64,000 nt of DNA, taken from Cruorifilaria tuberocauda (lineage: Eukaryota; Nematoda; Chromadorea; Rhabditida; Onchocercidae). The notes beneath the pieces were generated by a model. That model was not told the origin of the DNA and searched no databases. It saw only the letters and a list, made by a program, of their open reading frames with translations. The position numbers were made by a program, and so were the translations under genes. Within the stretch, counting starts at the first letter, position 1, and every line of letters starts with the position of its first letter. Positions 1-12,600 of the stretch are shown here, one piece after another. The stretch spans positions 248,001 to 312,000 of the forward strand of contig JABVXU010000027.1 in NCBI GenBank assembly GCA_013365365.1, written 5' to 3'.

Positions 1-2158
1 TTCTGAAAAACTTTTTGCACATGGAATTTAATTTTTTTTAGTCTACGTAAATTAAATGTCTATGTAAATTCTAAAAGTCTACTTAAATTAAACTCCTCGC
101 ACGGAAAGTTAAAACTTTGTGTTATAAAAGAAACCAAACCATAGAAATGAGAATAAGAAATATATGGAAAATAAAATCATTACCGTACGGAGTTCTCATT
201 TGTATCACTTTGCCATCTAGAAGATCGTAGCAAAACAGACATTCCTGCAAAATATTTTAAAAGCGATTACAAGTTACACTTCCTCTTGTTTTTCTTGTAG
301 AATCAACATTTTTAACAAAATGTCAAATGTAACTGCAACGTAATCTGCAATCGAGTTTAATAATATAATTTATATTGAAGGATCAATATATAGACCACAT
401 TATACGTTACACAAGTAACATGTCGAACTATATGTTATACAAGTAGCATCAGAAATAGATGTTTTAATTTTTGAACCTTCTTTTTCGAGCCAATGATTAT
501 TTTGGAACCGTCTGTGGTAAAAGAAGCACTGGTAATTGGGAATGCTTTAAAACAAACGTTTTGCAGAAAAGCCTCTTCTGTTTCTGGTAGGCCAACCTAA
601 ATTAAATGGATTTAAACTCCTTTGTGGAGATGCATCGGCGAAACTTGGCGTTATAATAAAAAATCAAACTAGAAAAATGCAATTAACAAATACCTCGAAA
701 AGATTGAGAAGGCCATTTTCACCGGCACACATAAGCACTTTACGAGTGGGATGAAATTGTAGTGCTCTCATCGGTTTCTAAGAAATATTTCGCTATGAGA
801 ATGAAATAACTAGGTTATAAAAAAAGATAAAAATTTCCGAGTCTTAACTTAATCTCAAAGAAAGTATAAAATGTAGCAAAACCTTTCCAAATCGATGTCC
901 ACGAGTGATATTATTTAATCGTTTCACGTTAATTACTCCCTTTGGTAATGACTTGCTGCTGGTAACGCATTTTCCTGCAAATGCAGTCACTTCGCGTAAA
1001 GCATCCTCCAGATCATCATCGTCAGACTCAGAATGTCGTGGCTTCTTGTTTTCAGAGACTGGAATACTTTCTAGATGAAAAAAATTACGGATTGTATAAA
1101 AAATTAAAAACGGAATATATTCTGCAAAAACTATATTACATAATTAAGAACATACAAGAAGACTGAGACCAAGCTGGAGCAACACCAGAACTGTGACAAA
1201 ACAATTGTCGTAATCGTCTCTCATATTCCTGAAAATTCTATGCACTTTATTTTCCTTGAAGTAATCATTCAATAGTTTCAAGCCAATTACTTTTATAGGT
1301 AATAACCCACTGCCAGTAAAATATTTTCTTGCAAATGCAATCACTTAGTATTAGCGCATTCTCAATCTGTGATTTGATTTTCATTATTCACTCTGATACG
1401 AAAACTGCTGCAAAATTTCGTTTGCAAGATTGCTGATATAATATTTATTACTAGATTATCATTAATCCTAAAAAGAAAATTACTTTTTAATTTCTATATT
1501 AATCATGAAGTGAGAAAAAAAGACCCTTCATGAAACCATGAATCATTAATTACTGCTACTTCCCTCTATGGTCACAAATAAAAAAAGGACCTTTGGAGTT
1601 ATTTTTTGATTCAAAGCGTCAGTTGATTTTCTAATATGCATTTTTCTGTAATGCAACGGCACATCCACAACTGCCTCTTCAACTTCATCATCTTCATCCT
1701 GCCAAACAGGTTTTCTAATAGCTTCTTCCTGAAACAAGTTTTCACATATCCGTCATCACTTCATAATCTTAGCAATAGCCAAACGAATTCTGGTCAGGCC
1801 CTTACATAAGTGAAGGAACTTTAAAAGTATGTTACTGTTAATTTGATAAGAAAGTGGACTTGAAATCTTTCACAAAAGATTCTTGAATAGATTTTAAAAC
1901 TAAATATTTCTCAAAATTTCCATCTCTAAAAACAATATGAAATACTTGGTCTAAGTTACCGCCCACATATTATTTTGATCACTTAATCCAGCAAATAAAT
2001 ATACGAACTACCTCATTTTCAAGTGTTTCTTCCACCTCCTCATCGTTATCACTGCTATCCTCAAAGCCATCCGGAAAGCCAGCACTACTACCGAATAATT
2101 TTCTCGCTAACCGATCTTCTTCTTCTCGTTCATCAATTTTCCTTTTCTGCCGAACCAT
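1..2158 (-). CDS. utp18: UTP18-like SSU processome WD40 protein (3' part outside window)
   Basis: Homologue of UTP18, a nucleolar WD40 protein of the small-subunit processome that acts in 18S rRNA maturation. Exons: 2012-2158 (ATG at 2158), 1591-1728, one ending at 883, 694-777, 477-596, 184-244, and a last one entering at position 2 and continuing off the window. The N-terminus is acidic and charged (KPVWQDEDDE in exon 2, as in the family). The third exon ends in LPKGVINVKRLNN, the fourth contains KPMRALQFHPTRKVLM, and the fifth has FPITSASFTTDGSKI; these match the conserved block leading into the first blades of the UTP18 propeller. Phases agree for all exons except the start of the third: acceptors at 1121 and 1044 keep phase with exon 2, whereas 1070 does not. 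The segment between exons 2 and 3 is therefore provisional. An AG precedes the ATG by 8 nt. Confidence 0.85.
1240..1366 (-). pseudogene. Decayed duplicate of UTP18 exon 3
   Basis: Inside the intron between UTP18 exons 2 and 3 lies a second, diverged copy of the exon-3 core. Read on the minus strand, IAFARKYFTGSGLLPIKVIG lines up without gaps against TAFAGKCVTSSKSLPKGVIN of the real exon (943-1003 region), with about half of the residues identical. An acceptor-like CACAG precedes it at 1367-1371. One extra base near 1345-1350 shifts the frame relative to the intact copy (CTAAGTG against GAAGTG) and puts a stop in the aligned frame. No good donor follows the homologous end. I infer a tandem exon duplication that has lost coding capacity. 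Confidence 0.6.
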
Positions 2159-3615
2159 TTCTTTAACTGTAGTTGAGTAAATTAGGACCTATTTTTAATT
2201 TTCTGTACACCAACACATGATCATAAGAATCGCTACTACAGACAGCATATCAAAATTAGCTAGCAATTTTGATTTCCAAATGCATATTTACAGCATCACA
2301 GTACAGTACAGCATAGATAAAACAAGCAATTCCAGCAAATCAATCTTTCCTATCAAGTGCAGATTTTTGATTTAAGCTCGGAAGTATGGCAGACTATGAT
2401 CTTTTCACTTTCCTTCTTCTCTTCAAATTAAAATTCCCATTAACCTAAAAGTTAGAAAAATCAAATCACGCGCACAATGATCAAACCGAACACGTGCATT
2501 TTTGCGTTGGATGACGATGATAGAGTTAAATACGCCAGCCTCCTCTGCGAAATTCAAAGTTCCCGGCCAAGTACAGAGCGTTCTCGGTGTAAAGCAAGAA
2601 ACAGAAACATTTTTCTTAAGATGTAATGAAAGTAGCTAGTCTTCAGCATATCATAGAGAGAGAATCAAAAGACGGGTATGTGAGTAAAGTTAACAGTTAT
2701 GTTAATAGAATATTTCATACCCGGAGCAACAAGATAGGATAGACCAAAAAGCTAATGGGACGGTAATAATGGAATTACGAAAGAATAAATCCAATTTGTT
2801 ATTCCAAACTTACTTTGCGAAATGTAATTCGGTGAGTGCAAATAGGTAATTTTGAGACTACTCAATAAGTCCAATTTGACGCATTCAGATATTGAATTTG
2901 AATGGAATATATCACTTGCTTACTGTATTAACACTCACTATAAAGTTCCGACAACAATCTCGGCACCCCAATCGCGAATTCATTGCAAAACTTTTTTTAT
3001 TTTTATTTTTTTTTACAAAATTTTTTATTCATTGCAAACCGAATGAAGATCATTAACTGTTAATTGTAAAAAAATATAAAAAGTTAAAAAAAAACATCTA
3101 AACCTTGCATGAAAGTTCTTTCTCGATCACTTTTATTCTGCTTTTTGACTTTTGTATCCGGTATATTCATTAATTGTTATTGAATTACTTTTTGTAGAAT
3201 ACATAAAAATACAATTCGATGCTATCAAAAAACATAATTAAAGCGAAATTTTAACACCAGTAGCATTTCTGAATATAGGATCTCGAGAAACATTACCCAA
3301 AAATTAAAGCTATGACTCTGCATATACACATAAAACATAAATTTTGATCCAACGAAAATAAAGCATGACGTTTCATACAGTAATTATAATATGCAATGAA
3401 GAACATGGGAATGTTATTCTTGACGGGATTTGTTGTAATGCGACATCTATCACTTCAGAACAGCTTTATGAAAATTATAGAGGTCAATTACGAATGCAAT
3501 AATGAAGACATAGTCTGATATATAGCAAATTGAAATCCGTTCTTCAATATTCATACCAAAATATTTACAAGTAACCATATAAACATAAACAAACCATATC
3601 TATATTTCCAACGAA
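2159..3615. other. Intergenic, UTP18 to ABCA 3' end
   Basis: No recognised gene. The part near 2460-2630 is noticeably less AT-rich than its surroundings and holds a 49-codon plus-strand reading frame (2477-2626, see findings). The rest is AT-rich with T runs near 2990-3020. It must contain the ABCA 3' UTR and the UTP18 promoter, because both genes are on the minus strand. Confidence 0.6.
2167..2168 (-). promoter_or_regulatory. Candidate spliced-leader acceptor of UTP18
   Basis: On the minus strand the sequence CAACTACAG ends 8 nt before the UTP18 ATG. No upstream coding exon is evident, so the AG may be a trans-splice acceptor or the end of a 5' UTR intron. Confidence 0.4.
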
Positions 3616-6600
3616 TCATTTTTCATGCTGTGAAAGTTGCAAAAATACTCCTTCTAGTGTTGTCTGTATCAGTGAATAATCAATAATCCATGGAAATCGT
3701 CTAGCAAGTTGGCATAATTTCATATACATTTCCGACCACCTAAACTGCCACAATTATGTAAACTTGTTGAGTCAATTTTTAATAAATGAAGTAAGGATTG
3801 GAAGACTTTTCAAACTGCGACCCGTTTCGAATAAATTCGTAGTTATTTATTACTTCTCAAAAAAACCTTCTGAAAATATAAATTCATTACATTCCAGCAG
3901 TGAATACTCACCTGTCACTTTCTCTCTTCGTAATATCCCATAATAAGCATGAGCTATGAGTACTTTTCTCGACGGAACCAGGAAAAATTTCTTTGACCGA
4001 GCAAGATAAATCTTCCCGTTTGTGCTGATCAGCAATAGTTATAATCAAAGTGTATTTCTCACCAAATCTGAGTAATTGAAAAATCATACTAATTCCAAAT
4101 TTCTCTTCTTCTGTTATCATACATAAAGAGGAATAAAGTTCTATAATACTGCTGCTTATAAACTCTATACAATTATACAAAATTCTAAAAGTAGAACTTC
4201 GTTTTGATATGTTGTGGTGTTCCAATAGCAATCAGAGAGCCCTGATCCATGATACCAATGCGATTACAGAGTGCTTCGCACTCATTCATGCTATGCGACG
4301 TAAGAAGCATTGATCGCTGTTTTTCACGCACAGCATTGAGTAGACACCAAATTTGGCGCCTTGCTTTCGGATCAACTCCAGTAGTTGGTTCGTCCAGCAA
4401 TATTAAATCATTTTGTGAAATCAATGCTACTGCTAAACTTAAGCGTCGTCGCTGTCCACCGCTGCAAAAAAGCATTGAATAGCCACTTTTCGAAATTAGA
4501 AAATAGTAAAACAAAAAACACCAAAGAACAAGAAAAATACAATCGAGTTTAAAATTCGCCCACATTAGCTCGTCTAAGTAGTCTCTGCAAGATAAACAGC
4601 GGAGGAAATAAAAACAATTTCATAAGGCATATAAAATGCTTTCAGGGAATAGTTTTATAACCAGTAGTTCTTGTTAAAAATGTATATGCATATTAATATA
4701 GTTAATAATTAAAAAATAACAAAACCGGCCAACGGTGTACAGGATGCGATCTTTCGAAAGTGGCATCAATAATCAAACTATATAGTTTAATTATCCTGGC
4801 CCGGACAGGTTGGAGAGAAACTAATATTTCCAAATGTATTAAATAAACGGCAAGAAATAATTTACTGTTTTTTCATGTAAGTTTTACTTCTTTCTATATC
4901 AAACCCGAAATATAAAAACTTTCATTTTTATTCTCTAGATTAATATTAGTTATAACCTAAGAAATTCGACGCGAATATCAGCATGCGCTGTCAAGGAAAC
5001 TGCTTCAAGAAGAGTTTTAACACGTTTCACAGGACTAGCGAAGCCATAAAGTGAAGCCAAGAGATGTAGAGTTTGTCTAGCTGTAAGCTTAGGATGAAGT
5101 GCATCAAACTGTGGACAAAACCCAATAGTCTGAAAAAATTTGTTCTTTACAAGACGATATTAGCATGGCATGGGAAAAGATATTAAGATGCACATCAAAC
5201 GCCAGGATGGAGTGATTCATGTCAAATAAATATTAACTACGTTGGTAAACAACAAAAAAGTGAGACTGAGAATAAAATTTTAATTTAATAGGACATCAAA
5301 GTTAGACCTGCTTCTTCAAAATTGAACGACTATTGATGAAAGCTTCACCGCTATCAGGTATAGATCCGCCAGTTAGCATATCAAATGTTGATGTTTTACC
5401 TGCACCATTTACTCCTGGAATTTCGTAAATAATTTGAAATCATTCAAAAAACTGAACTTAATATTAATTCATACATCTATTCGAAATTATAGTAGCTATA
5501 AATGTGGGAACTGAAGATACTCTTACCTCTTTTTCATTATTGTTGGCAAAAAATAATAGTTAATACGCCATGATATATAATGGCCAATGAGCCACAACAT
5601 ATCATGCTTAATAGGTTTTTTAAAGAAAAAAAATTGCTAATTAATTCGCTTAACTACGAGCGATTTAATTTTTAGGACCATTAGTGAGTTGTTCAATCGC
5701 TTACAATATGCATCGCAACCAAGACAAAATTTAATGAAACATACCGAGCAGACCAAAACATTCACCAGGTTCAATACCGAACGTAAGATCACGGACAGCA
5801 TGCAGATTCCCGTAATACTTATTCAAATTGCGAACAGCGAGCGATAATTCGAAATTTCTTTTCCGCGACATGCATTCTCGTTCCTTCTTTACATCGACAT
5901 CCTCAAAGCTGTTTTCGCACTGAAATACTTGAAAAACTAAAACATAAAAATCTTCATTGAAATCACGTTATATTCAAAGATAAGGAATGAAACTCTCTCA
6001 AATTTCGCAGTATTTATTTTATAGATTTCATAAAATTTTCCTTTAATTAATTGCGTTACAAAAAATTACTGCAGTACTTTCAATAATCGGGTAATTTATC
6101 AGAATAAAAGAACATCCTAGATTTGATGCTATAAGCTACAACATTTCTGAACTGCATTACAGTAATTATTTTACTTTCCACAAATGTATCAAAGTATGAT
6201 ATTTTATTTTTTTAATATAGCTTCACGACGCAAAATATATCTGAGTCCCTAAAAAACGAAAAATTCAGACCAATAATACGCTTGATGGTGTTCGCCGTAT
6301 TATCGATAATAAATCGTGCATATACACTGCCAGAGGTTTGAAATTTATCATCAATAAAATAACCCAAAACAAAAGTCCCGAACAAGCCATTACGACATAA
6401 ACACGTCCAAGTTTCTGAAGAATAAAAGTTAATACTTCGCTAGATCGATTTGATTTTATATATGAATAAAGATTCCAGTTAATTTTCACTGAAACCGTAA
6501 TCAATCCGAGCAGTATTAACAACTGCCCGATTCCGAAAGAAACCATTACGAAATTCGAAAGATAGAAATATTTCACTACACTGTGTAGTGATATTATGAA

Positions 6601-9600
6601 GAATATAAGCAGTGTCTACTCAAGAAACCGAAAACATATACAGCATATTTCAACAACTTTCAATATTTCCTGAATTCTTACAATAACGAATCTGGTAAAT
6701 ATTACTCTAAAATATGGGATACTATTCTATCATTCTGTCATTTTATGAAAACAAGAATTCATGTACGACTAAAATAGTACAGAGATGTGGAATGGCACAT
6801 ATTGAGAGATTCACACATCTGTATGATCCAAAACTTTAAAAACTTAAAATATAAAAAACATCTGCAATTCAAAGATTTCAATCAAAACTTTGAAAAATTC
6901 AGTCTTTACTTGAAATTAAGCGTTGTTAGTTATCATAGCGGTTTTTGTGAATGATTCACTGTATCATAAATCAAGATTTCGTTTACGCGATATTCGAAAA
7001 TATATTCATGTATTGAACAATATTGCAGATAACATTGCTTCATCCAAAAAAGATAAGAAAGAGTGTCAGGTTATACAAAAATTTCAGCACAATTTTTGAA
7101 CATATGCATTTTCAGAAGCTTTCAGAAACATCTAAATTTTTTAATAAAAAAATCAGAAAAGTACCTCCCAGCTGTATAGACCACTTGCGTCCTTGTTGAC
7201 ATCAGCAACTAAAATCATAATCAAACTGTATGAAACGCTGTACGTCGGCAGTGTGAACAAGAATAATGTCTGAAATTCAACAAAACAACTTCAATTCCTC
7301 GCTCTCTTCGATAAAACGAAAACGTTTTCTACAGTTTAGAAGTTAAAGAGCATTTTTACACCATTAACTTAATCTTATCTGGAAAAGATGATTCTAGATT
7401 ATTCCTTAGGAGATGTCAGTTCCTACTTTCTCAATATCTTTTTCTACACATAAAAATTATTATTTTAATATTAGTCCATAAATTAATCAATTGAGAATCC
7501 TTAGGAAACTTAAAACTCTGAAAATGGAAATTTTCCAGCAATAAAACCACCTACATGTAAATATGGAAATAACTTCGGCCTGACGGACATCATGGCGAAG
7601 GATATGATGCTAGCACAGAGAGCAACGACCAGTGTTATGACGATCAACACAATATAAGCTCGGGCAGGATGTTTAACCATGAAAGCCGTGAAGTAAACGA
7701 ATGGCAATGTTGGCCATAAGTACAACAACCAAAGTAACATCAAACTACAACTAATTACTTTAAGTATTTGATAGCTATTAAACAAATTCGATTTGGATCT
7801 CAATCCCTAAGGAAGGGAAGATTACTAGGCAGTTCGAAACACAAGTAAACAATTATAACCTATTTTTTTATTCAAATCAAATCGTAATTTTAGATTCTTA
7901 AAATCCTCAAATAAACCTAGAATTAAAAACAAATGCGGCTCCTTTCCGTTATGCTTGCATAAAACTACGGTAAATCCCGAAACATCTAATCACTAAACAC
8001 TCAATTTGTAACTTGCGGAATTCATTTTAAAACTCACTCAACTTTAAGATTACGCAACCAATCGCCCAAAATAACAATAAAAATGACACAAACAAACGTG
8101 TAGAGCATCAAATCCGAAATTATTTCAGACAACCAGTAGGTAAATGTGCTAAGTCGAGTACGAAGTTGCTGAAAAATATTGTTTAGTAACTTTCACTGGT
8201 TCTTTACTTTTCAGCATGCTCAAAAAAAGAAAAATATTGGTATCAAAGAAAAATATATATGGTTCAAAGAAAACATTTTTAACAACTCTAAGTTTCAAAT
8301 GTGGTTCTAAATGTTTTAACACATCAAAAAGCAAAATTTTGCTTAAAGTTACTAGAAAATGGAGAGAGTTGCATAACTGGCGGATAGTTAACTTGGTCCC
8401 TCAGAGGATATTTAGATCATGAAAGGGCATGTTAAGACTATGTGATCCAAAATAAAAAAACTATATATTGCATGATGAATAATAACGATAAATTAAATCT
8501 TGAACAACCCTTTAAAAATAATTATTATCTGTTCCTTACTTTTCGCAAAAAGAATTAGGGACTTAACCATTAAAACATGTACAAAGTAGAGCATAGGGGA
8601 AAGAATACCTGATGAAAAAAATTCGTGTTGAGATCATCAACAATATATGTTACGAAACCGGAAGAAACGAAAGCGAAAATAATAATCAAAACTGGTGCTA
8701 TTAAAAACATGTGAGCATTTCGTGAGACTAATTCGCCCATATTGCTTACATTACCATACGGAAGGAAAGAAACTTTAATGGAATCTAAAAATGAATATAC
8801 TACTGAATACTATTTTGAACAAAACAATGAATACTCTTCCGTAATGGATCGTAAACAGTTATAAATCAAAAACCATGTAAGAATTATATAAATCTGATGT
8901 ATAAGAATCATAAAATATAAAAATATTATTATGTGAATATTTTTATATGAAAAATGAAATATAATAATTCTTATGAATTATAACATTGAAAAAAATGGAA
9001 TTACAAAAATAGATCTAAAATTAAGATTAAATTGTTTTTATGTATATAAGATATAGCTGCGAAACCAAATTTAAATCTGCAGGAACTTTAGAATATCTTG
9101 CTTTGCTGGAAAAAATAAACTTTACTCAAATTATTCAAAATTTTCCAGACAAAATTCCAACATGTAAACTTGAACTTTATTACCCGCAGATTGTCCTAAT
9201 CTTGCATTGCTTATTAATGTCGTTGCAATAACCGGTCCATATCTAGCTTTAGCATTGAAAAACGCCGTAGCAGCAATATAATGATTCATCGTGCTGTACA
9301 TGACAGCAACGCCAACAGGTGGCGGTATCTAAACATTAAGCATTTAAAATTCACCAATGTAAAACAGTGAAAAATCAATAGTACTAATATGCCAGAATTA
9401 ACGGTTATAATCGCTATTGGTATCAACTGACTTATAAATAAGTAGCACCAACACTTACTTTCGGCAATCTAGCAAGAGTGAGCTCCATGCTTTTCGATGT
9501 CGGTACCAGCTTGTACGAATAACCGGGTATGTTTCGTACAATCTGTAGAACATTATGACCGAATGGCGTTTCAGGATTTTCCAGCTGTATAGGCACAATA

Positions 9601-12600
9601 CAAGGACTTATACGTCCCGCATTCAGTAAAATTTCTGCAAATTCAAAGTTCGAAAATCATTTAATTTAATAAACTACCATCTTTTTTGACTTTTATATTT
9701 ACAAATACAAGTAAACTAAGGAATTTAACTTGGGAACTTCATAGATATCTCAGATATAAAATTACCATGTCTTTTCTGATCTCTGGTTGATAAATTCTTC
9801 ACATAAAAAACAACAAGTAGGAGTGTAACTATAGGAAGGAAGATTTGCCAAATAAGTCGTGGCCATTGTTTCTGATAACATATGAAACGTTTCCTAATCA
9901 ATGCGCCAATCTGTGTGAGCCACAGCAATAATCCAGTACGGATAACTGAAAAGTAATTAAAATTCGCTTGCGTTTGAAATTTCTTACTTAACTTGTCACA
10001 TTTGCCTGCTTTAACTTTTACAGTATAATTTAATTCTACATCTTTTCTTCTTTAATTTCATTCTGTACTTTTACATATTGTTTCTATAAAAGTAACAGCA
10101 TGACTTACTCGATCAATGAAGCTAATCTTATGCCTTAAGACAAAATTTATCTCATAAAAAAATTATATAATTATAAAATAAATATATGATGTTTTTGAAT
10201 AACGCCCTCTTTTGATAGTCTAATAGTTTAACGAAAATAGTTTAACAGATCTGCTCCAGAAACTTATTTCTTTCGTGCTCACATTGCTGCTTTGCCAAAT
10301 CTCATGAAATCTGGGATAAAATAAGCATTTCATGTACATAACATATAGATATAGCATAATACATTGTTCGAGCAAGAAAAAATTTTTTAAAACACTCGAA
10401 TTAAGAAAAAAGCAGTACTAACATGAATTATTACAGAGAACTGAAGCATGTTGTTCAGCCATACTTTCCATGTCAGCAATAGTTGTTGAATTAGTATCTT
10501 CAAGTTCACCAACTCTACAACGGCGTATATAAATTAAGCAGCATTGATTCTTTTATGATCGTTAGAAGGACTGTAATTTTTATAATAGTCATAATTTTAT
10601 ATTCAACAATGCATAATAAAATGTAAAATCCCAAACTTAAAAGTCCGAACCAGATAGCAATAGATACTATTTGAGAAGGTTATTACATGGTAGCTGAATA
10701 TTGTTATTCTATTGATGCACTTTTTTTATCAGTTATTAATGAAATAGAATCACTAGGAATTGTTGATGTTGGTGGAAGATGTCTTTCGGATGGTGTTATC
10801 AACTGTTGTTCCAAATCCTATTTATGCAAGGAACAATCGGATACAATATTAATAGTTCCTTGTAATAGTAATGGTGGTGCTCATCATGAGGATGATGAAC
10901 AACGCAAAATTCATTTTACAAACTAATTCAAATTAAAACAGTTACATACAACCAAGAAAATTTACTTCAGGAAGACTTGTTCCAATGTATTTAGTGATAA
11001 ACCAAATGAATTGATGCCGTATTTTTCAGCATTCTGTTCCAAATCAACAAATAAGTTGGGAAAACTAAAATGCCAAATATAGAAAAAAAAATGATAACAT
11101 GGTAAAGGAAAACAATAAGATGAAAAGAAACCAAAGTTGATAATTTTATTAAAGGCGATTTCTGAAAAATAAAGAGTTTAAGGACCAAAATAATAAGACA
11201 AAAAGAAAAAATAGAAAAGATATGAGCAAGGGGAAAACCTCTTTTTGCATTTGGTAGGTAGTAGGACGGTTATCTGTTGAGGAGTTGCTGACTGTTTCTT
11301 CATCTCCGGAATATGTCTTCTGATAGCTGATAACAACCGTTCATTTTTATCATAAGAATGATGGAAAACTTGCTGAGACTGCAAGGGAAAAAGTAAAAAA
11401 GTATGGCAGCCTTTCAAATACAATCAGTAACTCCTCCTTTCTGCCCATAGTTCATTAACCCATCATATATCAAAAATGAACAAAATGAACAAAGACAAGC
11501 TAAAACTCTTGATTTGATCTAATTGCTTATTTAAAATCATGTTGATTAAAAATTCTACGCAAATGTAGCGCCAAAAGTAATCTAATATTACAATTCCAAC
11601 TTACCACTAAATCAATCGATAACAAATATCCTGTTCCAAACCGATTTTTCAAGAATTCCGATGTACCAGAACAAATTAACCGACCCCTTACCATAATTGC
11701 TATGCGATCACCGAGTAAATCTGCTTCATCCATACAATGAGTTGTTAAAAGAATTGTTCTAAAGCAGATTTGCATAACATATTAAAAGCAAATTATTTTT
11801 CTAAACATTCAATCTAGATGTAACCATCAAAGATATTGAAAATAAACATAATTCTATCTACGGAGAAACTGTAGCAAGATAAATTTCAAAATTAAACTGA
11901 ATTACCTTTCACGTTTACAGCGCTGAAGTAGATGGAAGACAACCTGTCTGGAAGTTGGATCCATACCTGCTGTAGGTTCATCTAACAATATAACACGACG
12001 TCCACTAACCAAAGATATTCCGACACATAATTTTCTTTTCATCCCGCCACTTAGTTTTCCAGCAGTCTAAAATCCAAATAAAAAAAATTTCTGGAATATC
12101 CTTTTTTATTATTTCCACCTAATTGAATTGCTGTCATCCATTAGTTCTAGAAATATACTGTGAAATACAGGGGATTATTCATTCGTTTTGGCAGTTAATA
12201 AGATAAAGGACATGAAGATGTATACCACATTAGCTACGTCGTCCAACTGAAGATCCCTCATCAGCTCCATAGCACAGTAAGCTGTATTGCCGCTGAGTTT
12301 TCGAAACATTTCCAAATGTTCGCGTACTGTCAGCAAATCAAACAGTGCATTATACTGCGGGCAGAAACCAATTTCTCGCTGGCACTGATCGATGGAACAT
12401 GATTCCATCCTGCTGCCACAAATGTAAATAGAGCCAGAAGTTGGTGAAATAAGACCTGTTATCAACGAGAACGTTGTACTTTTTCCAGCACCGTTGTGTC
12501 CCAGGAGAACGGTTATCTAAAAATAATGATATTTTAGTATAACTGATTTTTGAATGAGTAGAAATTAAACGTTTCACCTGTTAGATTTATTTCGTTAAAA

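Noticed and set aside
4564..4584. A 21-nt microexon of the ABCA gene between exons 4957-5129 and 4198-4461
   Set aside because: It keeps phase, but including it gives LIGGQ in place of the signature and inserts seven residues. Joining the flanking exons directly creates the canonical [10 protein letters not shown], so the microexon is chance.
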